DNA of 64,000 bases, taken from a virus. The DNA lies in IMG/VR virus record IMGVR_UViG_3300042879_003994, positions 1-64,000 of that record; one strand, 5' to 3'. Of this stretch, positions 41,271-50,014 are shown piece after piece; the first letter of the stretch is position 1; each line of letters starts with the position of its first letter. A program made the translations under genes and the position numbers. The notes under the pieces are model-generated. The model was given only the letters and a program-made list of their open reading frames with translations. It did no database searches and was not told the DNA's origin.

Positions 41271-42755
41271 ATGATTTACTCCTTACAAGTAGAAAGACAC
41301 GTATTAAGCGGCTTACTTAAACATCAAGATCTTTTCGCAGATATTGATGTATTTTTAACCGAGAATGACTTCTATAATGATGTTCATTCTTCTATATATA
41401 CCGTCTTTAAAAATATTAAACATAAAGGTGAAAACGTAGACAAAGTATTGTTAGCAGAAAAGATTAAAAACCTTGGAATTACATTTAAGGATGAAATTAA
41501 TATTTTTGATTATATTGATAATTTAAGCTTCTCTCAAATTACGGAGGAAGCCACAGTAAATGCTTGTAAGGAATTAATTAAATTAAGGATTCGTAGAGAA
41601 ATATCTCAAACAGCAGATAAATTAAAAGATTATGTTAATAAAAACTCAGAGGACTCTGTAGATCAGATTATTGGTAAAATAGATCAAATCTATAATAAAA
41701 AAATATCGGCATATTCAGAAAATGATATGCCTATTAATATTTTTGCCGAGGTCGAAGATCTTGTAGAAGAGATAGGAAATGCACCAAAGGATGATACAGG
41801 ATTAATAACTCCCTATTCTGAATTTAACAGAATGTATGGTGGACTAAAGAATGGAAATATTTACGCTATTGCAAGTCGTCCAGGCCAAGGAAAATCTACG
41901 TGGCTAAATGATATATGTTTTAAAACTTCTATTAACCCTAAGAACAAAACCAAAACTTTAATTCTCGATACTGAAATGCAAACAGTAGATATTCAATTAA
42001 GAATGGTTGCATCATTAACTGATGTACCCGTTTGGTATCTTGAAACTGGTAATTGGCGTAAAAATGAAGAGATGACAAAGAAGGTTAGAGCTGCTTGGGC
42101 AAAAGTCAAAACGTATGAGTATTTTCATTATCATGTAGGTAATAAAAATATTGACCAAGTATGTTCTATCATTCGTAGATGGTATCTTTCTAAAGTCGGT
42201 CGTGGAAATCAAGCGATGATAGCATATGATTATATTAAATTAACTGGGGAAAAAGTTAGCCAAAATTGGGCAGAGCATCAAGCGATTGGTGAAAAAATTG
42301 ATAAACTTAAAAGAATCTCAGAGGAAATTCATTGTCCAATTATTACAGCGATGCAGTTGAATAGAACAGGAGAAAATTTTAATCGTAATTCAAATAATGT
42401 AGTTGATGATAGTTCAGTTATTTCACTATCCGATAGACTACAATGGTTTGCATCGTTTGTTGCAATATTTAGAAGAAAAACTCTTGATGAGGTCACTTTA
42501 GACGGACAAGCATTTGGAACTCATAAATTAATTCCAACTAAGACTAGGTTTCAAGGAAAGGATGCTGCTGGTCATCAAGACTTGGTAAGAAGATTAGACT
42601 CTGCTGGCAAAGAGATCTGGGCTCAAAATTATCTTAATTATCAAGTAACAAATTTTAATATTGAGGAACGAGGCTCCTTAAGAGATGTCGCTGAAAGGCA
42701 AAGAGAACAGTACGAACTCACCGATCAAAATGCAAACGATGGAGAACTATTATGA
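41271..42755 (+). CDS. dnaB: Replicative DNA helicase, DnaB type
   Basis: 494 aa hexameric helicase. Residues 1-105 are the DnaB N-terminal domain (SLQVERHVLSGLLKH). The RecA-like motor has Walker A ASRPGQGKST (201-210), LILDTEMQ, AMIAYDYIKLTG (Walker B) and the DSSVISLSDRLQW region. It unwinds the fork and loads the primase encoded two genes on. Confidence 0.92.
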   Translation: MIYSLQVERHVLSGLLKHQDLFADIDVFLTENDFYNDVHSSIYTVFKNIKHKGENVDKVLLAEKIKNLGITFKDEINIFDYIDNLSFSQITEEATVNACKELIKLRIRREISQTADKLKDYVNKNSEDSVDQIIGKIDQIYNKKISAYSENDMPINIFAEVEDLVEEIGNAPKDDTGLITPYSEFNRMYGGLKNGNIYAIASRPGQGKSTWLNDICFKTSINPKNKTKTLILDTEMQTVDIQLRMVASLTDVPVWYLETGNWRKNEEMTKKVRAAWAKVKTYEYFHYHVGNKNIDQVCSIIRRWYLSKVGRGNQAMIAYDYIKLTGEKVSQNWAEHQAIGEKIDKLKRISEEIHCPIITAMQLNRTGENFNRNSNNVVDDSSVISLSDRLQWFASFVAIFRRKTLDEVTLDGQAFGTHKLIPTKTRFQGKDAAGHQDLVRRLDSAGKEIWAQNYLNYQVTNFNIEERGSLRDVAERQREQYELTDQNANDGELL

Positions 42756-43408
42756 ATGTAGAATTAATATCAATTACAAAACCAGAGATTAAAGGAATAA
42801 AAAATGCAGAAGATCTAGTAGCTTATTGCGCTAGAGTAAGTAATCCCTCTAATCAAATGAATATAGAGACTGCACCAAAATTATTAAGATTCCTAATAAA
42901 ACACAAACATTGGAGTCCATTTGAACTAGTAGACATGTGCGTAGAAATAAAAACTAGTAGAGCTATCGCAGCTCAGATCTTACGTCACAGATCTTTCTCA
43001 TTTCAAGAATTTAGTCAAAGGTATAGTCTTGCTAATGAATACGAAGATGTTGAATTAAGATTACAAGGAGATAAAAATAGACAAGTTGGAGAAAAATTAT
43101 TGCCAACAGGTACAGAAGCTTATGATAAGATTAATGAACTCTTAATAGAATCTTTATCAATATCACAACATTGTTATGAAACCATGATAGAAAATGGCGT
43201 AGCAAAAGAAGTCGCTAGAATGATACTACCTTTAACTACCCAAACCACAATGTATATGAAAGGATCTCTAAGAAGTTGGATTCATTATATCGAATTAAGA
43301 ACCGAACAAAATACTCAGAAAGAACACAGAGAAATTGCCGAAAGATGCAAGAAAATATTTGTGAAAGAGTTCCCTACTATAAGTGAGGCTTTGGAATGGA
43401 ACAAGTAA
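42752..43408 (+). CDS. thyX: Flavin-dependent thymidylate synthase
   Basis: Makes dTMP from dUMP using FAD and folate. The ThyX motif RHR-x7-S is complete at residues 78-88 (RHRSFSFQEFS), followed by QRYS. 218 aa is typical. It overlaps dnaB by 4 nt. Together with dCMP deaminase it provides thymidylate independent of a host ThyA. Confidence 0.95.
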   Translation: MNVELISITKPEIKGIKNAEDLVAYCARVSNPSNQMNIETAPKLLRFLIKHKHWSPFELVDMCVEIKTSRAIAAQILRHRSFSFQEFSQRYSLANEYEDVELRLQGDKNRQVGEKLLPTGTEAYDKINELLIESLSISQHCYETMIENGVAKEVARMILPLTTQTTMYMKGSLRSWIHYIELRTEQNTQKEHREIAERCKKIFVKEFPTISEALEWNK

Positions 43409-44301
43409 ATGTTTATCAAATCTTGACTGATCTTGGCTATAAGCTAAAAGACTATGGCAAGGAGTTTAGAGCGAAACCACTATATAGAGATAGTGATAAT
43501 GATACAGTTCTAAAAATCTACAAAGATACAGGTCATTGGTTTGACTTTAAGGAAAATATAAGTGGAGACTTTAGCTCGCTTGTTGGAATGACTTTAAAGA
43601 TAGAAGACCCAGATAAGGCAAAAGAATGGCTTAAGAATAAAAATTTTACGTTTCATCAGCCTCAAGAACATTTAAAACCACTTTTAAAATCATCAAAGAA
43701 ATTTGATTTGAATTTATTATCTAATCTAGAGAAGAATCATTCATATTGGAATAGTAGGGGCATAGACACAGACACCTTAATAAGGTTTAAAGGCGGAATA
43801 GGTAAAGCTGGAAAGATGAAAAATAGATATGTATTCCCAATATTTGATATTAAAAATAATATTATAGGATTTTCTGGTAGAGATATCACTAATCTTTCTA
43901 AGATAAAATGGAAACATCTAGGAGAAAAGAATGACTTTCTTTATCCTTTATTCTTAAACTCCAAGGCGATAGAATATCAGAAAGAAGTCATCCTTGTGGA
44001 GAGTATTGGTGACATGCTAAACCTATATCAATCTGGCGTTGAAAATACTCTAGTAACATTTGGAACAACAATTAGTTTATCAATTTTAAATTATTGCTTA
44101 AAGATTGATCCTAAGAAAATATATATTAGCCTAAATAATGATTCGAATAAAAACAATGCCGGTAATATTGGGGCAGAAAAAGGTTATGCAAAATTAAAAA
44201 GATATTTTGATGATAAACAATTACAAATATCTTTGCCAACAAAAAAAGACTTTGGTGAAATGACTAAAGAAGAAATATTACAATGGAAAGCAAATCTTTA
44301 A
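43396..44301 (+). CDS. DNA primase, DnaG-like with Toprim domain
   Basis: 301 aa. The N-terminal part reads like the polymerase-domain start of small phage primases (FDFKENISGDFSSLVG, HSYWNSRGIDTDTLIRF). GRDITNLSKIKWKHLG precedes the Toprim domain with VILVESIGDMLNLY (catalytic Glu) and YISLNNDSNKN (the usual D-x-D appears as N-x-D). No zinc finger is present, so the enzyme is reduced compared with DnaG. Confidence 0.8.
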   Translation: MEQVNVYQILTDLGYKLKDYGKEFRAKPLYRDSDNDTVLKIYKDTGHWFDFKENISGDFSSLVGMTLKIEDPDKAKEWLKNKNFTFHQPQEHLKPLLKSSKKFDLNLLSNLEKNHSYWNSRGIDTDTLIRFKGGIGKAGKMKNRYVFPIFDIKNNIIGFSGRDITNLSKIKWKHLGEKNDFLYPLFLNSKAIEYQKEVILVESIGDMLNLYQSGVENTLVTFGTTISLSILNYCLKIDPKKIYISLNNDSNKNNAGNIGAEKGYAKLKRYFDDKQLQISLPTKKDFGEMTKEEILQWKANL

Positions 44302-45227
44302 AAGTATTATCTGCATCTAGAATTAAGACTTTAGAGACTTGCTCTTGGGTTTATTGGAATAATTACCATGCCAAAATACCCCAGAGTCAAAATGATGGAG
44401 CCTTAAGAGGAACTATTTGTCATACTATATTTGAGCTACTTTTAAATCCAAGACATAAAGCTCACTATGATCAAATTATAAAAAGTAATTCAATTAGTGG
44501 CAGTAAAGCTATAACAAGATTAGTAAAAAAATTAAAATCTAAGGTTGGTTTAGATGCTTCTAATTTTGAGATTTTAGATCAGATGATTATGGTAGGTTTA
44601 AAACATGATTTTTTTGGTGAAAAAGATGGTAAAATTGTATCTCCCGAATACGCCTTTGAAATTAAGAATGATGAGCCAAAATATCATATCAAGGGCTTTA
44701 TTGATAAGCCTATTAAATCAAAGAATAAAATGGTTATAATTGACTATAAAAGCTCTAAAGCTAAGTTTAGGGGAGATGACTTAGAAGCAAATATTCAGGC
44801 TATGATGTATAGTTTAGCAAGTAAAAAACTCTGGCCTAAATTGAAACCTATTATAAGATTTTTATTCTTGAGGTTCCCAAAACAACCCATACAAGAACTC
44901 GAATTTACAGATGATCAAATCAAGGGGTTTGAATATTATCTTGAACATATTAATGATTATATTAATAAATTTGATGAAGACTCAGCTAAAGCAAATTTTG
45001 CGATAGATAATGATAAAAACAAGTGGATGTGTGGGATAGGCAACTGGAGATGTCCATATAGAGATTCTTATGAATATTATGTAAAATTAAATGAAAAGGG
45101 TGAAGCTATAGAATCTAGTCTGACTAGTGATTTTAAAAATACCGAAGGATACACGATAGAGAAAAGAAAATATTATGGTTGTCCCAAATTTAATACTCAA
45201 AAAACTAAAGATGACTTTTTAGATTGA
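44283..45227 (+). CDS. RecB/Cas4-type nuclease with likely Fe-S cluster
   Basis: 314 aa. LRGTICHTIFELLL, GFIDKPI, VIIDYKSSKAKF (D154, K156) and QAMMY (QxxxY, from Q172) are the PD-(D/E)XK RecB motifs. Cys20 near the N-terminus plus Cys250, Cys257 and Cys300 near the C-terminus give the 1+3 pattern of iron-sulfur AddB/Cas4-type nucleases. Probably an exonuclease in recombination. No cas genes or CRISPR are present. Confidence 0.8.
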   Translation: MESKSLKVLSASRIKTLETCSWVYWNNYHAKIPQSQNDGALRGTICHTIFELLLNPRHKAHYDQIIKSNSISGSKAITRLVKKLKSKVGLDASNFEILDQMIMVGLKHDFFGEKDGKIVSPEYAFEIKNDEPKYHIKGFIDKPIKSKNKMVIIDYKSSKAKFRGDDLEANIQAMMYSLASKKLWPKLKPIIRFLFLRFPKQPIQELEFTDDQIKGFEYYLEHINDYINKFDEDSAKANFAIDNDKNKWMCGIGNWRCPYRDSYEYYVKLNEKGEAIESSLTSDFKNTEGYTIEKRKYYGCPKFNTQKTKDDFLD

Positions 45228-45252
45228 TTCTTGAAGATAAGTGTGTTATACT
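45224..45252 (+). promoter_or_regulatory. Sigma70 promoter of the polymerase block
   Basis: TTGATT (45224-45229), 17 bp, TATACT (45247-45252), seven nt before the ATG at 45260. It overlaps the end of the nuclease gene. Confidence 0.65.
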
Positions 45253-45259
45253 TAAGAAA

Positions 45260-46006
45260 ATGATACCTTTATTTAAATCTCACTATTCTCTAGGAAGATC
45301 AATTTTGACTTTAGAAGATAAGAGTGAAGTAGATGACTACCCAGACTCAATAATTCAAATAGCTAAAGAGAATAAATTAAAAGAGATATATTTAGTAGAG
45401 GATAACATGTCTTCTTTCTTAGAAGCTTATACCAATACAAAATCTAACAATATTAAGTTAAATTATGGATTAAGACTTTCAGTTACCGAATCAATGAATG
45501 ATAAGACAGATGAATCTAGACAAAAAACATCTAAAATTGTAATATTTTTTAAGAATAAAAAAGGTCATGAGTCCTTGACTAAACTATTTAGTATAGCAGC
45601 GAAAACTGGATTCTATTATGAACCAAGACTAGATTACGAGACTATTCAGAAGAATTGGTCTGATAATTTAATATTATGTATACCTTTCTACGATTCTTTT
45701 ATATTTAATAATACTTTAAGAAATTCTATATGCATTCCACAGTTTAATTTTACTAAACCAGTAGCTTTTGTAGAAGAAAATGATTTGCCATTTGATTCTA
45801 TCGTTCATAATAAAATGCAGAAATATGCCGAACAAAATAATCTAGAGATCTATAAGACTAAAAGTATTTACTATAAGAAAAAGAAAGATTTTAAAACATA
45901 TTTAACATTTCGTTGTATTAATAATAGAAGCATACTAAATAAGCCAGAACTTGAGCACATGTCTAGTAATGATTTCTGTTTTGAAAGTTACTTGGAGAAA
46001 AAATAA
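45260..46006 (+). CDS. DNA polymerase III alpha, PHP-domain subunit
   Basis: 248 aa from the ATG at 45260. MIPLFKSHYSLGRSILTLE aligns with the start of the DnaE PHP domain, followed by SIIQIAKENKLKEIYLVED and KLNYGLRLSVTE. The H-x-H metal site of active PHP domains is not kept (K-S-H instead). The polymerase core is encoded separately at 46842. This piece ends about where DnaE's PHP domain ends. Confidence 0.75.
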   Translation: MIPLFKSHYSLGRSILTLEDKSEVDDYPDSIIQIAKENKLKEIYLVEDNMSSFLEAYTNTKSNNIKLNYGLRLSVTESMNDKTDESRQKTSKIVIFFKNKKGHESLTKLFSIAAKTGFYYEPRLDYETIQKNWSDNLILCIPFYDSFIFNNTLRNSICIPQFNFTKPVAFVEENDLPFDSIVHNKMQKYAEQNNLEIYKTKSIYYKKKKDFKTYLTFRCINNRSILNKPELEHMSSNDFCFESYLEKK

Positions 46007-46644
46007 TGGACGAACACCTTTTAAGATATGATAAGAAAAAGAATCTCGTATTTATTGATTGCGAGACATTTAATCTCTGTTTAAACTTTTGCCATAATTT
46101 ACCTTGGCAAATTGCTATGATAAAAGTTAAGGGCGATCAAAAGATTGATGAAAAGAATTTTTATCTTAAATGGCAAACTGATTTAAAAATTAGCCAAGAC
46201 GCAGCAAGAATTACTAGATACGATCATAAGAAAGTTCAAAAAGAAGGACATGATCCAAAAGAAATATTTCCAACTATTAAAGATTGGTTAGACCATGCAG
46301 ACTATATTATAGGTCACAATACTATTGGATTTGATATTTACTTAATAAAAGAGTATTATAAATTTATGGGATGCAACTGGAGTCATTTAGTCAGTAAATT
46401 TATTGATACAAATACAATAGCTAGGGGTATAAAATACGGAATACCTTATAGCCCAAAAGAAAGTTTAATTGAGTATCAATATAAAATATACCATACAAAA
46501 AGAAAAAATGTAAAGAGTTCTCTAACTACTCTAGGTAAAGAGAATGGAATCGATCATGATTACGATAGACTTCATGATGCAATAAACGATCTTGACTTAA
46601 ATATAAAAGTATGGAATAAATTGAAATGGCAAATAGAGGTATAA
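46006..46644 (+). CDS. DnaQ-like 3'-5' proofreading exonuclease
   Basis: 212 aa, DEDDh family: VFIDCETFN (D18, E20), IIGHNTIGFD (D110), and H190-x4-D195 in LHDAINDLD. It sits between the PHP and polymerase genes, overlapping the former by one base, so it almost surely proofreads for this polymerase. Confidence 0.85.
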   Translation: MDEHLLRYDKKKNLVFIDCETFNLCLNFCHNLPWQIAMIKVKGDQKIDEKNFYLKWQTDLKISQDAARITRYDHKKVQKEGHDPKEIFPTIKDWLDHADYIIGHNTIGFDIYLIKEYYKFMGCNWSHLVSKFIDTNTIARGIKYGIPYSPKESLIEYQYKIYHTKRKNVKSSLTTLGKENGIDHDYDRLHDAINDLDLNIKVWNKLKWQIEV

Positions 46645-46645
46645 C

Positions 46646-46861
46646 ATGGCTTCATTAGACGATATTTATGATATGATTCAAAAATTAGACGACTCTAATA
46701 TTGAGTATCTTTTGATTACAGTACAGAAAGGTAAAAAGATCGGTAAAGCTGATGTATTTTATTCTTTAAAAGATAGAAATTCTATGAAAATCTTAACAGA
46801 AGGACTAAATAGATTTACAAAAGAAGTTGATAGACTAGACGATGAAGGCAAATTTGAATAA
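46646..46861 (+). CDS. Small protein within the polymerase block
   Basis: 71 aa, helical; ends in a charged segment (EVDRLDDEGKFE). GAGGT lies six nt before the ATG. It overlaps the polymerase gene by 20 nt. Possibly a small subunit or linker between exonuclease and polymerase; no family is known to me. Confidence 0.65.
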   Translation: MASLDDIYDMIQKLDDSNIEYLLITVQKGKKIGKADVFYSLKDRNSMKILTEGLNRFTKEVDRLDDEGKFE

Positions 46862-49436
46862 TTTCTTAGAAGACAAAAATTTTTCTTCTAAATTTGAAGA
46901 TGTAGATTTAGGCCTACATGGAGTAAGGCTTCCAGAATTTACTATCGAATCTTCATCTAAAAGACATCTTAATCTTAGTGAAGATGTTACAAATTACGAC
47001 TTTCTTAGAGCCTTGTCATTAAATGGGTTTAAAGAACTAAAAATAGATAAATCTTTACCAGAATATAAAAAATATGTAGATCGCGCAAAGTACGAGTTGG
47101 AAACTCTAAGAGAGCTAGGCTTTATTGATTATATCCTTTTAGTTTGGGACGTAATTAATTTTTGTAAAACTAATAATATACCAATTGGATTAGGTAGAGG
47201 TTCTGCCGCTGGTTCATTAATTTTATATCTCATTGGCGTGACAAGAATTGATCCAGTTAAATATAACCTTTATTTTGAAAGATTTATATCTAAGATTCGT
47301 GCTAAAAAGCAGGTTATTGATGGAATAACCTATCTAGATGGCAGTTTAATGTGTGACGTAGATCTTGATATTTGTTATTATAATCGCCACAAAGTATTAG
47401 AATATCTTGAGAATAAATTCAGAGGTAAAACAAGTAAAATTCTTACTCTGAATACTTTAAGTGGAAAACTATTAATTAAAGAGTGTGGAAAAATTATTGG
47501 TGAAAAAACCGAAGAAGAAATGACAATGATCTCCTCTTTAATTCCAAAAATATTCGGCCAAGTTAAAGATATTACAACTGCCTATGAGGAAGTACCAAAA
47601 TTTAAAGAATGGTGCGATGAAAATAAAGAGGTATATGAAATTGCTTTAAAGCTAAGAGATCTAATTAAAAATAAAGGCGTACATCCATCTGGAGTTTTGC
47701 TATCATATGATGATTTAGAAAAAGTCTGCCCTACAGAATTTTCCTCAGATAAAGAACCAGTATCAAGTTTTGATATGAATTGGGTTAGTGTTTTTAATAT
47801 TAAGCTTGATATTTTAGGTTTAAGAAGTGTGTCGGTAGTTCATGACGTATGCAAAAATATTGGAATAAAAATTCAAGACATTGATCTAAATCATGAATCA
47901 ATTTATAGAAATCTTCAAGACTTGAAATCTCCTCATGGACTTTTTCAAATCGAAGCAGATACAAATTTTAAAGTCTGTCAAAAAGTAAAACCAAAGAACT
48001 TAGAAGAACTAAGTGGAGTTCTTGCTCTTGCGAGACCTGGAGCTTTACAATTCGTAGATAAATATGCAAAATACACAAATACTGGAGATTACGAAGGAAT
48101 TCATCCTTTCTTTGATGACACCTTAAAACATACTGGTGGAGTTGCACTTTATCAAGAGCAATTAATGCAAATGGCTCATAAGATCGGATTTACTCTTGAT
48201 GAAGCAGAAATTTTAAGGAGAATCGTTGGAAAGAAAAAGATTGATGAAATTAAAGCTTGGCAAAAGAAAATTGAGTCCAAGATTAAGCAGAATAAATTAC
48301 CAAAAGAAGTCGGAGAAATTCTATGGAAAATTATGGAAGATTCTGCGAACTACTCATTTAATAAGTCTCATTCTCTTGCCTACGCAGCTTTAGCAGCAGT
48401 AACAATCTATCTTAAATTTAACTATCCCCAACAATTTTTCTTATCTTTACTCAAGATGAGTAGAAATGAACCTGATCCAATTGGAGAAATTTCCAAGATT
48501 CAGAAAGAAATGCATGAGTTTGGTATAGAATTATTACCACCTCATATCATTAAATCGGATATGGATTTCTCTATCGAAGATAAAGACATAAGATTTGGAC
48601 TTCTATCAATTAAAGGTATTTCGGATAAGTCTATAGAAAAACTAAATAGTTTTCGTAATAAATATTCTAATAAATTTGAAATTTTTCAAGCAGCAGAAGA
48701 GGCTGATCTTAATATTGGAGTATTATCAGCTTTAATTCAAGCTGGCGCTTTAAGTGGATTTAATCAATCTAGAAGTAAAATAGTATTGGAAGCTCAACTT
48801 TGGAATGTCTTAACCTCAAAAGAAAAGAAATACGTAATCTCTTTCGCTGAGAAATTTGATTATGACTTAATTAAGATAATTAAACATTTAAATAAATTTA
48901 CTGACGAAAAGAATCATATAGTAATTAAAGATACTAGATTAAATACAATTAAAAATAAGTATGACCCATATCTAAAAATCTATAATCAAAATAGTAAAAG
49001 TGAAAGTTTCGCTAATTGGTATTACGAGAAAAAGCTACTAGGTTATACTTATAATAAAAATCTAAAAGAGATATTTTCTGAGAAAAGAGAGAATTTAAAA
49101 TATATTTATGATTTAGCTGAAGAACCTATTAATTCTAAGATTGCTTTTGTAGGTCAAATAGAAGAAGTTTACTCTGGCGTATCTAAAAACGAAAAGAAGA
49201 CTAGGTATGTTAGGTTAAAGATATCCGATGAAACTTCATCAATCAATGCTCTTATATTTAATGATAATATTGAAAATAATAAACTATTAAATAATAAAGC
49301 TTTCGAAGAAGGTAATATTGTAATAGTTAAAGGATTAAAGAAAAATGATTGTATATTTGCAGACTTAGTAGCCATTCAAGATCACGAAATATACATGAAG
49401 TTAAATGATTTAAAGAAAATAGATAAAAATAATTGA
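46842..49436 (+). CDS. dnaE: DNA polymerase III alpha, catalytic core
   Basis: 864 aa lacking the PHP domain. GLGRGSAAGSLILYLIGVTR and the Asp-rich CDVDLDICY form the palm active site. GALQFVDKYA, LYQEQLMQMAHKIG and ANYSFNKSHSLAYA are fingers and helix-hairpin regions. A C-terminal OB-fold is visible (IAFVGQIEEVYSG, RLKISDETSSINALIF). The beta-clamp or tau-binding end is not evident. Confidence 0.92.
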   Translation: MKANLNNFLEDKNFSSKFEDVDLGLHGVRLPEFTIESSSKRHLNLSEDVTNYDFLRALSLNGFKELKIDKSLPEYKKYVDRAKYELETLRELGFIDYILLVWDVINFCKTNNIPIGLGRGSAAGSLILYLIGVTRIDPVKYNLYFERFISKIRAKKQVIDGITYLDGSLMCDVDLDICYYNRHKVLEYLENKFRGKTSKILTLNTLSGKLLIKECGKIIGEKTEEEMTMISSLIPKIFGQVKDITTAYEEVPKFKEWCDENKEVYEIALKLRDLIKNKGVHPSGVLLSYDDLEKVCPTEFSSDKEPVSSFDMNWVSVFNIKLDILGLRSVSVVHDVCKNIGIKIQDIDLNHESIYRNLQDLKSPHGLFQIEADTNFKVCQKVKPKNLEELSGVLALARPGALQFVDKYAKYTNTGDYEGIHPFFDDTLKHTGGVALYQEQLMQMAHKIGFTLDEAEILRRIVGKKKIDEIKAWQKKIESKIKQNKLPKEVGEILWKIMEDSANYSFNKSHSLAYAALAAVTIYLKFNYPQQFFLSLLKMSRNEPDPIGEISKIQKEMHEFGIELLPPHIIKSDMDFSIEDKDIRFGLLSIKGISDKSIEKLNSFRNKYSNKFEIFQAAEEADLNIGVLSALIQAGALSGFNQSRSKIVLEAQLWNVLTSKEKKYVISFAEKFDYDLIKIIKHLNKFTDEKNHIVIKDTRLNTIKNKYDPYLKIYNQNSKSESFANWYYEKKLLGYTYNKNLKEIFSEKRENLKYIYDLAEEPINSKIAFVGQIEEVYSGVSKNEKKTRYVRLKISDETSSINALIFNDNIENNKLLNNKAFEEGNIVIVKGLKKNDCIFADLVAIQDHEIYMKLNDLKKIDKNN

Positions 49437-49461
49437 CTTTTTTAAAAGTATCTGCTAACAT
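49433..49461 (+). promoter_or_regulatory. Sigma70-like promoter
   Basis: TTGACT (49433-49438), 17 bp, TAACAT (49456-49461), eight nt before the ATG at 49470. It begins in the polymerase stop codon. Confidence 0.6.
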
Positions 49462-49469
49462 TAGATAAT

Positions 49470-50012
49470 ATGATATCATTTTATAAACCAAATAGTAAAA
49501 ATACAGGCACAGCTTGTAGTTTCAGCGTAAATTCAAAAGATGGCTCCGTCTGGAGTTCATTAATTAAACAAAGCTCTTGGAATGAAGCAACAAAAACTGG
49601 TTCGTTCTCAGATAATAAAGATAATCCACAAAAGAGCGCAAGAGTAAAATTCTCAATGACAGAAGTAGCTGGCCTTTTAGAAGCGCTAGATAAAAATGTA
49701 GAGTTTTCAGCTTATCATTCTTCTGATAAACAAATAACAAAAATTAAATTCTCTCCATATATTAAAGACGATAAACAAGTCGGATTTTCTTATAGCGTAA
49801 ATAAAGAAAGCAAAGATAATATAGAGAATAAACAATCATTTTTACTTGGCTTTTATTTTAATGAAGCTCGTTTATTGAAAGAATTTCTTACCCACGCACT
49901 AAACTCTATTTTTAAGGCTCAAGAGGTTGAAGCGATTAAGAAAATAAAAAATTCAAAATCAGCCCAAAATTCAGATAAATCAGATTCACAAGAAGATAGC
50001 GAACTTTGGTAA
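49470..50012 (+). CDS. Candidate single-stranded DNA-binding protein
   Basis: 180 aa. The N-terminal 120 residues are beta-rich (MISFYKPNSKNTGTACSFSV, then VKFSMTEVAGLLEALDK and KQITKIKFSPY). The C-terminus is acidic and ends DSQEDSELW, an aromatic-terminated tail like those of SSBs. Its own promoter and place after the polymerase support a replication role. Not a classical OB-fold SSB by eye. Confidence 0.55.
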   Translation: MISFYKPNSKNTGTACSFSVNSKDGSVWSSLIKQSSWNEATKTGSFSDNKDNPQKSARVKFSMTEVAGLLEALDKNVEFSAYHSSDKQITKIKFSPYIKDDKQVGFSYSVNKESKDNIENKQSFLLGFYFNEARLLKEFLTHALNSIFKAQEVEAIKKIKNSKSAQNSDKSDSQEDSELW

Positions 50013-50014
50013 TT

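Noticed and set aside
44283-45227. Cas4 of a phage CRISPR system
   Set aside because: Only the nuclease fold and cysteines are shared; no other cas gene or repeat array is present.
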